A stretch of DNA of 64,000 bases from JBCBGF01 sp039193455 (GCA_039193455.1 JBCCWO010000018.1:1-64000), one strand, 5' to 3'. Counted from the first letter of the stretch, positions 1-7,988 are shown. Notes: generated by a model from the sequence alone, not told the origin. Translations and numbers: made by a program.

Positions 1-1
1 A

Positions 2-70
2 GGGCAGGGCACGTTTACCGAGGACGCGCTGACGCCCGAGGAAGAAGAGGACCTTGGCGCCGCAGCCTAA
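2..70 (+). CDS. C-terminal end of an unidentified protein (partial)
   Basis: An open frame enters from the left edge and ends at TAA (68-70). The visible 22 residues are acidic and end in EEEEDLGAAA. Acidic, Ala-rich tails are common on soluble cytoplasmic proteins, so nothing specific can be said about function. The gene body lies outside the window. Confidence 0.4.
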   Translation, partial: GQGTFTEDALTPEEEEDLGAAA

Positions 71-85
71 GCTGAAACTGCGTAT

Positions 86-110
86 CCGGTGCTGAAACCC
101 ATTGCACCGG
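86..110 (+). terminator. Stem-loop downstream of the partial gene, possible terminator
   Basis: CCGGTGC (86-92) can pair with GCACCGG (104-110) around an 11-base loop, 16 bases after the preceding stop codon. No T-run follows, so it may be a weak terminator or an RNA 3' end structure. The rest of 111-252 holds a second short inverted repeat (CACGC..GCGTG) and no credible gene. Confidence 0.25.
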
Positions 111-252
111 GGACCGCCTTCGGCTCTGTGTCACGCATGAGCGTGGGGCGCACAGCCCTCGGGATCACCAAAGCCTAGGAGTCAAAGGCATGGTGATACC
201 TGCGTCTCCGGAGTTTCCACTCGAAGCCTCGGCCGCAGTGCTTCGAGAAAAG

Positions 253-990
253 TCATTGAAAGACTGCTCTCGAGCCGTCCGCAGTGTTCAAAGCTTGTTT
301 GACAATATTGTGCTTGTCGGACATCACAGGGACAAGGTCAATATTGCGAAACCCACCCACACGACGCGCGTGTAATCTGTCAAGGCGATTGTATTCAGGA
401 TAAAATATAGTCGCGTTATGTAACAGTGGATAGCGGTGCAGTACGGGAACCAGATCAAGGCAACCCTGATAATTGACGCCCAAGGCCCATGTTGCACAGA
501 TTTCCCGCGGCCATCGCAAGTCGAAATGCCTAAGTCGGTTGATTGGATCCAGAAACGTCTGCGGGGAGAATGCTATAGCGCGACCCAGACCAGAAATGGC
601 CGCGAATAGCAAGGCAGCGTATCCACCCATTGAACTCCCAACGAACGTGACATCACGTACGCCTAGATCGCGGATGACATTTCTCAACAAAACTGTCAGA
701 AGTTCGATGCTCTTGATATCTTCATTGACGCCACCTTGGTACCAACGAGGCAGGGTAGATTTCACAAATACTTTGTGGATGTCCATTTCTTCTGAGATCC
801 GCCTGAACTGGAATTTCTTGTAAGGCGTTTTTCCACCCATTCCAGCAAAGAAGACGAATGCCCTGTCGGAATCCGAGGCTCGTACAAGTTGAACTAGAGA
901 AGGTAGTTCAGTAGGTGTGCGCCCGCTCGCGAACTGGCGGGTGCGGCCGAATTCAAGCAGGTTTGTTCGCATTTGCCTTGGATCTTGCAT
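253..990 (-). CDS. Alpha/beta hydrolase-fold protein, probable esterase
   Basis: The 245-residue product has the nucleophile-elbow motif VGSSMGGYAAL with the predicted catalytic Ser at about residue 120. An upstream FVFFAGMGGK segment resembles an oxyanion-hole strand-loop, and a late His sits in SDKHN. There is no signal peptide, so it is likely cytoplasmic. An in-frame ATG exists at 1068, but I prefer the ATG at 990 because GAAGTGAG lies just in front of it and the first 26 codons of the longer form do not look like this fold. Its base composition is lower in GC than the dapF block, which fits an accessory region. The substrate is unknown; similar serine hydrolases occur near polysaccharide genes, but none is seen here. 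Confidence 0.7.
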   Translation of the reverse strand: MQDPRQMRTNLLEFGRTRQFASGRTPTELPSLVQLVRASDSDRAFVFFAGMGGKTPYKKFQFRRISEEMDIHKVFVKSTLPRWYQGGVNEDIKSIELLTVLLRNVIRDLGVRDVTFVGSSMGGYAALLFAAISGLGRAIAFSPQTFLDPINRLRHFDLRWPREICATWALGVNYQGCLDLVPVLHRYPLLHNATIFYPEYNRLDRLHARRVGGFRNIDLVPVMSDKHNIVKQALNTADGSRAVFQ

Positions 991-1211
991 ACTCACTTCG
1001 CAACATTTGTTTGCCTCTCCCCGCGCAGGTTGATGCGAGTGCGCGCAAGTGAGCGAAGAAAGTGGCACGCACCAAATTACCCCCGTCCCAGCCCTGCCGT
1101 CTACAATTTATTGTTATCGTTACGATTTCCCATCCTACCGTCTACTAAGTCCCACTAGTCAAGCCCCGATCGGAGTTCATTTAGAGGTGTTGTCGATGGT
1201 CTTCTGCTCAG

Positions 1212-1850
1212 ATGCCTAATCAGACAGTTCTTCAGCGGCGTGACCGCGCCTTGGTGGCGTTCCTGTTTCTAACTGGCTCGCGCGAGGCGGCCGCCATCTC
1301 ACTTCGCCTCGTGCATATCGACCTGGTGAATGCTTGCGTTCACTTTGACGCCCGGACGGTCGATACGAAGTTCGGCAAAAGCTTCACAACCGGCTTCTTC
1401 CCAATGGGTCCATCGTGCGAACAGATCGTCCGAGACTGGATCTCGGAACTACGGACGGCGCAAGAGTTCTCGGACAGTGATCCGCTCTTCCCGAAGACCC
1501 GCGTCGGTGTTAGCGCAACGCGCCGCTTCGAGGCACTCGGGATCGAGCGCGCGCCCTGGGCAAGCCCGTCCTCGGCAGCAAAAATCTTCAAGCAGGCATT
1601 CATCGATGCTGGCCAGCCTCCATTCTCGCCGCATCGCGTCCGCGACACCCTGGCTGAGCTTGCCAAGGATCACTGCCGCACGCCGGAGGACTACAAGGCC
1701 TGGTCGCAAAACATTGGGCATGATGACGTGCTGACCACCTTCCGCTCCTATGGCTCTGTCGCGCCAGGACGGCAAGTGGACCTGATGGCACGGTTCCGCA
1801 AACGCGGTCCATTGACAGAGGACGGTGACGATTTCGATGACATCGAGTAG
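1212..1850 (+). pseudogene. Tyrosine recombinase/integrase remnant, catalytic domain only
   Basis: The frame encodes 212 residues that match the catalytic half of phage-type integrases: Arg24 in TGSREAA, a beta-hairpin Lys at 53 or 56, HxxR at 141-144, His170 in NIGHDD, and a candidate nucleophile Tyr180. The N-terminal SAM-like core-binding domain, needed to grip DNA, is missing. An in-frame stop lies at 1182-1184, and no good ribosome binding site precedes ATG 1212. The 220 bases upstream are too short to hold the missing half in another frame. I read it as a decayed integrase of an element once inserted near tRNA-Lys (3388-3463). A functional stand-alone catalytic-domain recombinase is possible but less likely. 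Confidence 0.78.
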
Positions 1851-1852
1851 TG

Positions 1853-2290
1853 TTAGGTCTCGGATGCGATCCGAACCCGAACGCGCGTGGGGTTCAATCG
1901 GTACCCGTTCCAGGGCAAGTTTTCGATCAGGTCCCGCCCATCCTGTCGCTCTAGCTTGGCCGAGGCAAATTTCTTACCCAACAGGCCTCGCGACCGACTA
2001 ACGCATTGGCGAACGGACGCCTCGTCGTCCAGCCCCAATTGACTGGCCAACCTGCCCGCTTGGATGACCGGATAGTCAAGAAGGTCGCGCCCTTCACCTG
2101 CGCCCCGAAGGTGTGCCTTCGCCAAGCAGTTCAACAGATCATAGGTCGCGCCCGTGACCTCAATGATGCTACTGATCGCCAGAACCTTGCGCCTGCGGTC
2201 GAAGACAAGCTCAAGCGTCTCGGATTTCTCGGGTTTCGGGTTGGTTTTGGTTGACGACGTTACGACGCCCTGAAGCTGCAACCGCTGCAT
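1853..2290 (-). CDS. Winged-helix DNA-binding-like protein of unknown role
   Basis: This is the third gene of an overlapping operon; its start lies inside the end of the 79-residue gene. The 145-residue product has a basic, Thr/Ser-rich N terminus (about 1-25). The following region resembles the C-terminal output domain of OmpR/PhoB-type regulators: it opens with LELVFDRRRKVL, has a helix-turn-helix-like stretch (ASQLGLDDEASVRQCVSRSR), and ends with the wing-like motif NGYRLNP. There is no receiver domain. It could be a DNA-binding regulator of the operon or a structural wHTH domain. Exact family not recognised. Confidence 0.6.
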   Translation of the reverse strand: MQRLQLQGVVTSSTKTNPKPEKSETLELVFDRRRKVLAISSIIEVTGATYDLLNCLAKAHLRGAGEGRDLLDYPVIQAGRLASQLGLDDEASVRQCVSRSRGLLGKKFASAKLERQDGRDLIENLPWNGYRLNPTRVRVRIASET

Positions 2291-2499
2291 CGATCCAAAG
2301 AGGTTCGGCAGGCTGCTTTCAGGATATAGTTCTGGACGGTTAGAGCTGCAACGACGCTCTTTCGCATATGCCCGATCCGGAGTTCGACAGCCTTGGGCTT
2401 TCCATCGATTTCTAAGCGAAGCTGCTCGTCACCCCGATCATCGGCGCGCGGCGCAAAGCACGTCACGTTGTGCTCAGACGGTGACGCGACGCCGCCCAA
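2260..2499 (-). CDS. Small unknown protein, middle gene of overlapping operon
   Basis: The 79-residue frame overlaps the end of the 259-residue gene by 26 bases and the start of the 145-residue gene by 31 bases. Such tight overlap on both sides supports translational coupling. It has no hydrophobic segment and no recognised motif; the core (EQLRLEIDGKPKAVELRIGH) looks like beta strands. It is Cys-containing near the C terminus (CRTSLDRCSGC). A frameshifted relic is possible because it is short, so confidence is moderate. Confidence 0.5.
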   Translation of the reverse strand: MGGVASPSEHNVTCFAPRADDRGDEQLRLEIDGKPKAVELRIGHMRKSVVAALTVQNYILKAACRTSLDRCSGCSFRAS

Positions 2500-3253
2500 G
2501 CTCAGACCTCATTTTTTTGAAGGCATATCGCGTAAAATCGTTGATCGTGGCCTGGCTAAGGTTCTGCGTCTTCCAGACGGTCTTTCCATACCAGCCACCG
2601 GCAAAGTCTTCGACAATGCGAGATGCCTCGAAACTGTGCTGAGCAAGCGCTCGCTCGAACTCTACCCGGTCTGCATCCTCTGCGAAGCGTTTGCCCGCAC
2701 CAGTGTGATTGGCAAGCTCGCGGCTGAGGTAATAGTCGAGCGAGCGGTAGGTTAGGCGCGCGAAGAAATCCCGAGCCAAGGATGCAAAGTTCTGTCCGCT
2801 GGCAAAAGAGGCAAGTGCTCCCCGGATTTCCTGAGACGTCGGCTCGAAGAGCGATGGCAGCTTGTCGCGCAGCTGAACCGACAAGCTCTCTAGCAGTGCC
2901 GCACGGGCTAGCTCTCCCACATCCGAGGAGCGACCGAGTTTGAAGTTTTGGCTAGTGATTGCAGCACTCAATCCAGCGAGCAACCCGGCGACCGATCCCA
3001 CGGCATGTCGGTCCATGCCCAGCGCCGCCATCTCGGCCTTAAAACCGGGTGCCCGCGCCAGCAACGGTAGGCGCACCAGCAGCTGGGTCACGAACTGGAA
3101 CGAGGGGTCATCCGAAGCCCTGCGTAGGTCGGCCTCCGACGCACGCGCTGCCGCCTCGGCAATGACGTCAATCGAGGCGTTCGCATCGAGCAACCCGATG
3201 ACATCACGCCATTTCTTTGACTGGGGCAAAGCCCCGAGCCGAATGTGGCCCAT
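2474..3253 (-). CDS. Unknown helical protein, first gene of three-gene island operon
   Basis: The 259-residue product is preceded by a perfect Shine-Dalgarno AGGAGG at a good distance from ATG 3253. It looks mostly alpha-helical: the first two thirds are Ala/Leu-rich amphipathic segments and the last third is rich in aromatic and charged residues (LARDFFARLTYRSLDYYLSR, then a C terminus ending in basic residues). No signal peptide or membrane segment is seen. I do not recognise the family. Position between a recombinase relic and tRNA-Lys, and tight overlap with the next two genes, suggest it is cargo of an integrated element, such as a stress, defence or plasmid-maintenance function. That role is inference only. 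Confidence 0.72.
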   Translation of the reverse strand: MGHIRLGALPQSKKWRDVIGLLDANASIDVIAEAAARASEADLRRASDDPSFQFVTQLLVRLPLLARAPGFKAEMAALGMDRHAVGSVAGLLAGLSAAITSQNFKLGRSSDVGELARAALLESLSVQLRDKLPSLFEPTSQEIRGALASFASGQNFASLARDFFARLTYRSLDYYLSRELANHTGAGKRFAEDADRVEFERALAQHSFEASRIVEDFAGGWYGKTVWKTQNLSQATINDFTRYAFKKMRSELGRRRVTV

Positions 3254-3387
3254 CTCGTCCTCCTAAATCATCGTCAGGCTGAAACAGGCTAGATTGAAAT
3301 GCAAAGAAATTCGATTGCGCCGCTTACCCGGCGCTTACCTAGCGACGCGATCGCGTCGCCTACTTCCATATAAGTTATTGAAAACAG

Positions 3388-3463
3388 TGGTGAGCCGTGC
3401 AGGATTCGAACCTGCGACCCACTGATTAAAAGTCAGTTGCTCTACCAACTGAGCTAACGGCCC
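3388..3463 (-). tRNA. tRNA-Lys (anticodon UUU)
   Basis: Reading the minus strand, GGGCCGT pairs with ACGGCTC to form the acceptor stem. The D arm has GCTC..GAGC, the anticodon stem ACTGA/TCAGT carries loop CTTTTAA with anticodon TTT, and the T arm is GCAGG-TTCGAAT-CCTGC. CCA is encoded (3388-3390). Its 3' end faces the accessory region at lower coordinates, the usual arrangement for a tRNA used as an integration site. No second copy of the tRNA 3' end was found in bases 1-3387, so the other attachment site would lie outside the window or is lost. Confidence 0.97.
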
Positions 3464-3475
3464 ACTCAGGCGGGT

Positions 3476-3504
3476 TCCCTAGCGCCCGGTCGGAAATGCG
3501 TCAA
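3476..3504 (-). promoter_or_regulatory. Probable sigma70-type promoter of tRNA-Lys
   Basis: On the minus strand TTGACG (3504-3499) and TAGGGA (3481-3476) are separated by 17 bases, placing a start about 5-7 bases before the tRNA 5' end. This is a good -35 with a moderate -10, as expected for a stable RNA gene. Confidence 0.55.
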
Positions 3505-3571
3505 GGGGGGATTGGGGCGCGAAGGTCGGCGGCGGGTTTCAAAAGTAAACCGGGCGCGCTATATGCGCGCC

Positions 3572-4408
3572 ATGCTGACCGCGCCGGAACACTTGGGCCT
3601 GCATTTCAAGAAGATGCACGGGCTTGGCAACGACTTTGTCGTGATCGACAGCCGCACGCCGGGGCGGGCTGTAACGGCCACGCTTGCGCGGGCGTTGGGG
3701 GACCGGCATCGGGGCGTGGGGTTTGACCAGCTCGTGGTGCTGTCTGACGACCCGGCGGCGGATCTGGCGCTGACATTCTATAACGCCGACGGCTCGGTTG
3801 CCGGTGCGTGCGGGAATGCCACGCGCTGTATCGCGCGGGACGAGATGGTGCGCACAGGGGCCAGCGCGCTGACGCTCCGGACCGAGCGGGGGCTCTTGCA
3901 GGCCCGCGACGTGGGGCAGGGGCTGACGGCGGTGAACATGGGCGCGCCGCTGCTTGATTGGGCCGATATCCCGCTGGCCGAGGCGATGGACACGCTCCAC
4001 CTGCCGATCCCGGGCGATCCGGTGGCGACCGGCATGGGCAATCCGCACTGCACCTTCTTTGTCGACGATGCCGAGGCGGTGGATCTCGCCGCCTTCGGCG
4101 CCGCGCATGAGCACCACCAGCTCTACCCCGCGCGCACCAATGTGCAGGTCGCGCAGATCACCGGGCCGGATCGCATCCGCATGCGGGTCTGGGAACGGGG
4201 CGTGGGCGTCACACTGGCCTCGGGGTCGTCCTCGTGTGCGACCGCGGTGGCCGCGGCGCGGCGGGGTTTGACAGGGCGGGCGGTCACCATTGATCTTGAC
4301 GGTGGGCCGATTGACATCGACTGGCGCGACGATGGCGTCTGGATGACCGGCCCCACGGCGCATGTCTTTACCGGCACGCTGACGCCAGCGTTCCTCGAGG
4401 CGCTCTGA
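3572..4408 (+). CDS. dapF: Diaminopimelate epimerase
   Basis: DapF interconverts LL- and meso-diaminopimelate in lysine and peptidoglycan synthesis in the cytoplasm. The 278-residue product has the N-terminal FKKMHGLGNDFVV motif and the first catalytic Cys (Cys80) in GACGNATR. The second active-site motif is unusual. Where characterised enzymes have A-C-G-(S/T)-G-A-C after ERGxGxT, this one reads TLASGSSSCA, so the catalytic Cys position (residue 217) is Ser, while the later Cys (222) is kept. Start chosen at 3572 because it directly precedes the conserved N terminus; 3563 is an alternative. It overlaps mtaB by one base (TGATG), so the two are translationally coupled. Confidence 0.93.
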   Translation: MLTAPEHLGLHFKKMHGLGNDFVVIDSRTPGRAVTATLARALGDRHRGVGFDQLVVLSDDPAADLALTFYNADGSVAGACGNATRCIARDEMVRTGASALTLRTERGLLQARDVGQGLTAVNMGAPLLDWADIPLAEAMDTLHLPIPGDPVATGMGNPHCTFFVDDAEAVDLAAFGAAHEHHQLYPARTNVQVAQITGPDRIRMRVWERGVGVTLASGSSSCATAVAAARRGLTGRAVTIDLDGGPIDIDWRDDGVWMTGPTAHVFTGTLTPAFLEAL

Positions 4409-5667
4409 TGGACCGGCGCGCGCCCGTTTTCTCCAACCACGGCTGTCGGCTCAACGCCTATGAGACCGAGGCGATGAAGGAGCTTGCGGGGCAGGCGGGC
4501 CTTGGCGATGCGGTGATCGTGAACACCTGCGCGGTGACGGCCGAGGCGGTGCGCAAGGCGCGCCAGGACATCCGGCGGCTGCGGCGCGATAACCCAACGG
4601 CCCAGCTCATCGTCACGGGTTGTGCCGCGCAAACCGATCCCGACAGCTTTGCCGCGATGGCCGAGGTGGATCGTGTCATCGGCAATTCCGAAAAGATGCA
4701 GCCCGAGACCTGGGTGGGCCTGTCGGACGATCTGATTGGCACGACCGAGCCGGTGCAAGTTGACGACATCATGTCGGTCACGGAAACCGCCGGGCATCTG
4801 ATCGACGGGTTTGGCACGCGGTCGCGGGCCTATGTCCAGGTTCAGAACGGCTGCGATCACCGGTGCACGTTCTGCATCATCCCTTACGGCCGCGGCAATT
4901 CGCGGTCGGTGCCCGCGGGCGTGGTCGTCGATCAGATCAAGCGCCTGGTGGATCGCGGCTATAACGAGGTCGTGCTGACCGGGGTCGATCTGACAAGCTG
5001 GGGCGCCGATCTGCCCGGCGGCCCGCGGCTCGGCGATCTGGTGCAGCGGATCCTGAAACTGGTGCCCGATCTGCCGCGGCTGCGCATCAGTTCCATCGAT
5101 TCGATCGAGGTGGACCCAGCGCTGATGGACGCGATCGGTGGCGCGCCGCGCCTGATGCCGCACCTGCACCTCAGCCTCCAGGCGGGGGACGACATGATCC
5201 TCAAGCGGATGAAGCGGCGGCACCTGCGCGACGATGCGATTGCGTTCTGCCAAGAGGCGCGGCGGCTCCGGCCCGAGATGACCTTTGGCGCCGATATCAT
5301 CGCGGGCTTCCCGACCGAGACCGAGACGATGTTTGAGAACTCGCTGCGGCTGGTCGAGGCGTGCGATCTGACCTGGCTGCATGTCTTTCCGTACTCCCCT
5401 CGCCCCGGAACTCCGGCCGCGCGGATGCCGCAGGTGGATGGCAAGGCGATCAAATCCCGCGCGGCGCGGTTGCGGGCCGCCGGGGCGGCGCAGGTGGCGC
5501 GGCACCTGGCCCAAACCGTGGGACAGACGCGGGAGGTCCTGATGGAAAGCCCGCGCATGGGCCGGACCGAACAGTTTGCCGAGGTCAGCTTTGCGTCGGA
5601 CCAGCCCGTGGGCCAGATCGTGCGTACAAAGCTCTTGGGGCAGGACGGCACCCGGTTTCTGGCGTGA
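4408..5667 (+). CDS. mtaB: tRNA t6A37 methylthiotransferase MtaB
   Basis: This radical-SAM enzyme adds a methylthio group to N6-threonylcarbamoyl-adenosine 37 of ANN-decoding tRNAs. The 419 residues contain the N-terminal UPF0004 cluster ligands (HGCRLN, NTCAVT, TGCAAQ) and the radical SAM motif CDHRCTFC. A SPRPGTPAARMP segment follows and the C terminus fits a TRAM-like domain. Length is typical of the MtaB group rather than MiaB or RimO. It starts inside the dapF stop and its own stop overlaps the GTG start of the next gene by four bases, so the three genes form one operon. Confidence 0.9.
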   Translation: MDRRAPVFSNHGCRLNAYETEAMKELAGQAGLGDAVIVNTCAVTAEAVRKARQDIRRLRRDNPTAQLIVTGCAAQTDPDSFAAMAEVDRVIGNSEKMQPETWVGLSDDLIGTTEPVQVDDIMSVTETAGHLIDGFGTRSRAYVQVQNGCDHRCTFCIIPYGRGNSRSVPAGVVVDQIKRLVDRGYNEVVLTGVDLTSWGADLPGGPRLGDLVQRILKLVPDLPRLRISSIDSIEVDPALMDAIGGAPRLMPHLHLSLQAGDDMILKRMKRRHLRDDAIAFCQEARRLRPEMTFGADIIAGFPTETETMFENSLRLVEACDLTWLHVFPYSPRPGTPAARMPQVDGKAIKSRAARLRAAGAAQVARHLAQTVGQTREVLMESPRMGRTEQFAEVSFASDQPVGQIVRTKLLGQDGTRFLA

Positions 5668-6284
5668 GCGCGGATCGTCCGATCCTGTGGTCCTTTCGGC
5701 GGTGTCCCTATGCGATGCGCGCGCGGCTGGCGCTGGATGTGGCCGAGACCGATCTGGAACACCGCGAAATCCTGTTGCGCGACAAACCTGCGGCGTTTCT
5801 GGCGGCTTCGCCCAAAGGCACGGTGCCCGTGCTTGTCGTCGGAGATCAGGTGATCGAGGAAAGCCTGGATGTGATGCGCTGGGCATTGGCGCGCAACGAT
5901 CCCGAGCTTTGGTGCGACATGCCCGACACAGGTTGGGATCTGATCGCGGACTGTGACGGGCCTTTCAAGGCGGCGCTCGACCGCTACAAATACACGACGC
6001 GTTACGCGGGTGCGGATCGCGAAGCAGAGCGTGAGACCGGGGCCGCGTTTCTGAAGGATCTGGACGCGCGCCTCGGCGACCGGCCCTGGCTGTTCGGGGA
6101 TAGGCCGCGACTGGCCGATATGGCGATCCTGCCCTTCGTGCGCCAGTTCGCAAATACCGACCGGGCCTGGTTCGATGCTCAGGACTGGCCGCGGCTTATC
6201 GAGACACTGAACCAATTCCTGGACTCGCCACGGTTTGCGCGGGTTATGCGCAAACACCCGCTTTGGTCGCCCGCCCCCGCCTGA
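5664..6284 (+). CDS. Glutathione S-transferase-like protein
   Basis: The 206-residue product starts at GTG 5664, in a GTGA overlap with the mtaB stop. It has an N-terminal thioredoxin-like GST domain with the glutaredoxin-type active-site stretch SFRRCPYAMRARLAL, and the cis-Pro/GSH-binding region GTVPVLVV..IEESLDVMRW. The C-terminal helical domain contains FGDRPRLADMAILPF, a conserved GST capping motif. Cys rather than Ser or Tyr at the active site suggests an omega/beta-type, thiol-transferase-like GST. Substrate unknown. The coupling to dapF-mtaB appears to be an operon convenience rather than a pathway link. Confidence 0.85.
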   Translation: MSADRPILWSFRRCPYAMRARLALDVAETDLEHREILLRDKPAAFLAASPKGTVPVLVVGDQVIEESLDVMRWALARNDPELWCDMPDTGWDLIADCDGPFKAALDRYKYTTRYAGADREAERETGAAFLKDLDARLGDRPWLFGDRPRLADMAILPFVRQFANTDRAWFDAQDWPRLIETLNQFLDSPRFARVMRKHPLWSPAPA

Positions 6285-6348
6285 GCGCCGGGTTGGACAC
6301 GGCCGGATGGACTTCCTACATTAGGTTTAACAACCAAGGAGACGACTC

Positions 6349-6627
6349 ATGCCGCTTCCCCTTGCCCCGATTGCCGGTGTCGCCCTGCGCTATGGTGCTG
6401 TGGCCGTCGCGACCTATGCGCTGACCCGCCGGGTCGAGATCGCGCCGCGCGATCAGCGCAGCGAAGACGCGATGGACGATGTGCCCGAGGGCGTGGGCCT
6501 GCGGCGGGATGGCGAACAGGTGAACGGGGCGGGCCGGCTCAAGCGTACGATCCGGTTCGGCTCCACCGGGCCAGGGGTTGAGATCGACGCAACCGCCCTC
6601 GGCCGTATCCGCGTGCGGCGCGTCTGA
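6349..6627 (+). CDS. Small conserved-looking hypothetical protein with N-terminal membrane segment
   Basis: The 92-residue product has one probable transmembrane helix at about 5-25 (PIAGVALRYGAVAVATYALT). A soluble charged region rich in Arg and Asp follows, ending in RIRVRRV. AAGGAGACG precedes the ATG, a strong ribosome binding site. It lies between two GST genes, and its stop is three bases before the next start, so it is likely co-transcribed with the downstream GST. Family not recognised; role unknown. Confidence 0.72.
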   Translation: MPLPLAPIAGVALRYGAVAVATYALTRRVEIAPRDQRSEDAMDDVPEGVGLRRDGEQVNGAGRLKRTIRFGSTGPGVEIDATALGRIRVRRV

Positions 6628-6630
6628 CCC

Positions 6631-7254
6631 GTGCGGCTCTACTCTGCCGCAAGCTCGCCCTATGCGCGCAAGGTGATGGTGGTTCTGCACGAGACCGGCC
6701 AGTTCGACGATGTCGAGGTCGTGCCGGTCTACGGGTCCCCCACCAATCCCGACACCATGCCGCTGGCGAAAAATCCCCTGGGCAAGCTTCCCGCGCTCGA
6801 ACGGGCGGATGGCCCCGCGCTGTACGACAGCCGCGTGATCTGCCGCTATTTGAACGACCGCGCCGGGGCGCGGCTTTATCCCGATCCACCGCGTCTGTGG
6901 GATACGCTCACGCTTGAGGCGACCGGCGATGGCATCCTCGATGCCGCCTTGCTGATGGTCTACGAAGGCCGGCTGCGCCCGGCGGACAAACAGTTCCCCG
7001 ACTGGGTCGAAGGGCAATGGGCAAAAGTGGACCGCGCACTGGACGTGCTCAACGAACGCTGGATCAGCCACCTGAGCGCCCGGATGGATATCGGGCAGAT
7101 CGCGGTCGGATGTGCGCTGGGCTATCTCGATTTCCGGCTGGGGGATCGCGATTGGCGCGCGGGCCGTGACGGGTTGGGGGCCTGGTATGACAAGATCGCC
7201 GAAAGACCCGCCATGCAGGCCACGATTCCGGTCAATCCGCCGCAGATTGCCTAA
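6631..7254 (+). CDS. Glutathione S-transferase family protein
   Basis: The 207-residue product begins at GTG 6631, three bases after the previous stop. The GST N-terminal domain shows SSPYARKVMVVLHETG with a Ser-type active site, NPLGKLPALE with the cis-Pro, and the GSH-binding DSRVICRYL. The C-terminal domain has MDIGQIAVGCALGYLDFR, matching the conserved GST_C helix. This pattern is seen in YfcG/YncG-like GSTs of proteobacteria. Cytoplasmic, no signal peptide; substrate unknown. Base composition is like its neighbours. Confidence 0.88.
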   Translation: MRLYSAASSPYARKVMVVLHETGQFDDVEVVPVYGSPTNPDTMPLAKNPLGKLPALERADGPALYDSRVICRYLNDRAGARLYPDPPRLWDTLTLEATGDGILDAALLMVYEGRLRPADKQFPDWVEGQWAKVDRALDVLNERWISHLSARMDIGQIAVGCALGYLDFRLGDRDWRAGRDGLGAWYDKIAERPAMQATIPVNPPQIA

Positions 7255-7387
7255 TGTTTTCCTAGGCTACACGCGTCAAAACCGCACGATTCAAACTGAC
7301 TCTGTTTGACTGCTGGACGGAACGGTCTGCGCAAGCTAGATAACGCGCTGGTTGGGGTGCTGGTTTTTGCGCCCCTCTAGCTAGTTA

Positions 7388-7407
7388 TTGGTCGGTCCTC
7401 CGACCAA
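7388..7407 (+). promoter_or_regulatory. Perfect stem-loop just upstream of the petA ribosome binding site
   Basis: TTGGTCGG (7388-7395) pairs with CCGACCAA (7400-7407) around a TCCT loop. It ends 8 bases before GGAGAG, which serves as the Shine-Dalgarno for GTG 7425. In the petABC leader RNA it could stabilise the 5' end or influence translation. The wider leader (7255-7412) contains no other gene. Confidence 0.5.
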
Positions 7408-7424
7408 GCACAATGGAGAGACGT

Positions 7425-7988
7425 GTGTCGCAAGCTGAAGACCATGATGAGGGCACGCGCCGGGATTTTCTCTACTACGCCACCGCAGGGGCCGGTGTGG
7501 TGGTGACCGGTGCCGCCGTATGGCCGCTAGTCAACCAGATGAACCCCTCAGCCGATGTGCAGGCGGCTTCGACACTGCGGGTCGATGTGTCCGCCGTCGA
7601 ACCCGGCACGCAGCTGACGGTGCTGTTCCTGGGCAAACCGATCTTTATCCGCCGCCGCACCGAGGCCGAGATTTCCGAGGCGCAGGGTGTCGAGATGGGC
7701 GATCTGATCGACCCGGTGGCGCGGAACGCCAACCTGGGCGATGTCGACGCCGCCGACGCCAACCGCGCGCTTGATGAGGCCGGCGAATGGCTGGTGATGC
7801 AGGGGGTCTGCACGCACCTCGGCTGTGTGCCCTTGGGCGATGGCGCGGGTGATTTTGGCGGGTGGTTCTGCCCCTGCCACGGGTCGCACTATGATACATC
7901 GGGCCGGATCCGTCGCGGCCCTGCACCAGAGAACCTTCCGGTGCCAGTCGCCGAATTCGTAGACGAAACGACGATCCTGCTCGGATAA
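7425..7988 (+). CDS. petA: Ubiquinol-cytochrome c reductase iron-sulfur (Rieske) subunit
   Basis: This subunit carries the 2Fe-2S centre of the cytochrome bc1 complex and passes electrons from ubiquinol to cytochrome c1. It has a twin-arginine targeting motif TRRDFLYY (Arg12-Arg13), a hydrophobic anchor, and the Rieske boxes CTHLGC and CPCHGSHY (ligands Cys129, His131, Cys149, His152). I chose GTG 7425, giving 187 residues, because the N terminus then matches the usual Rhodobacter form (MSxAED) and GGAGAG sits 4 bases upstream. An in-frame ATG at 7413 overlaps that ribosome binding site. It is first in petABC. Confidence 0.96.
   Translation: MSQAEDHDEGTRRDFLYYATAGAGVVVTGAAVWPLVNQMNPSADVQAASTLRVDVSAVEPGTQLTVLFLGKPIFIRRRTEAEISEAQGVEMGDLIDPVARNANLGDVDAADANRALDEAGEWLVMQGVCTHLGCVPLGDGAGDFGGWFCPCHGSHYDTSGRIRRGPAPENLPVPVAEFVDETTILLG

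Noticed and set aside
1..3387. Second attachment site matching the tRNA-Lys 3' end
   Set aside because: I scanned this stretch for a copy of the T-arm and acceptor sequence and found none, so island boundaries cannot be drawn.
4123..5886. 587-codon open frame on the minus strand
   Set aside because: It is antisense to dapF, mtaB and the GST, has a Arg/His/Pro-rich composition typical of GC-rich shadow frames, and no recognisable domains.
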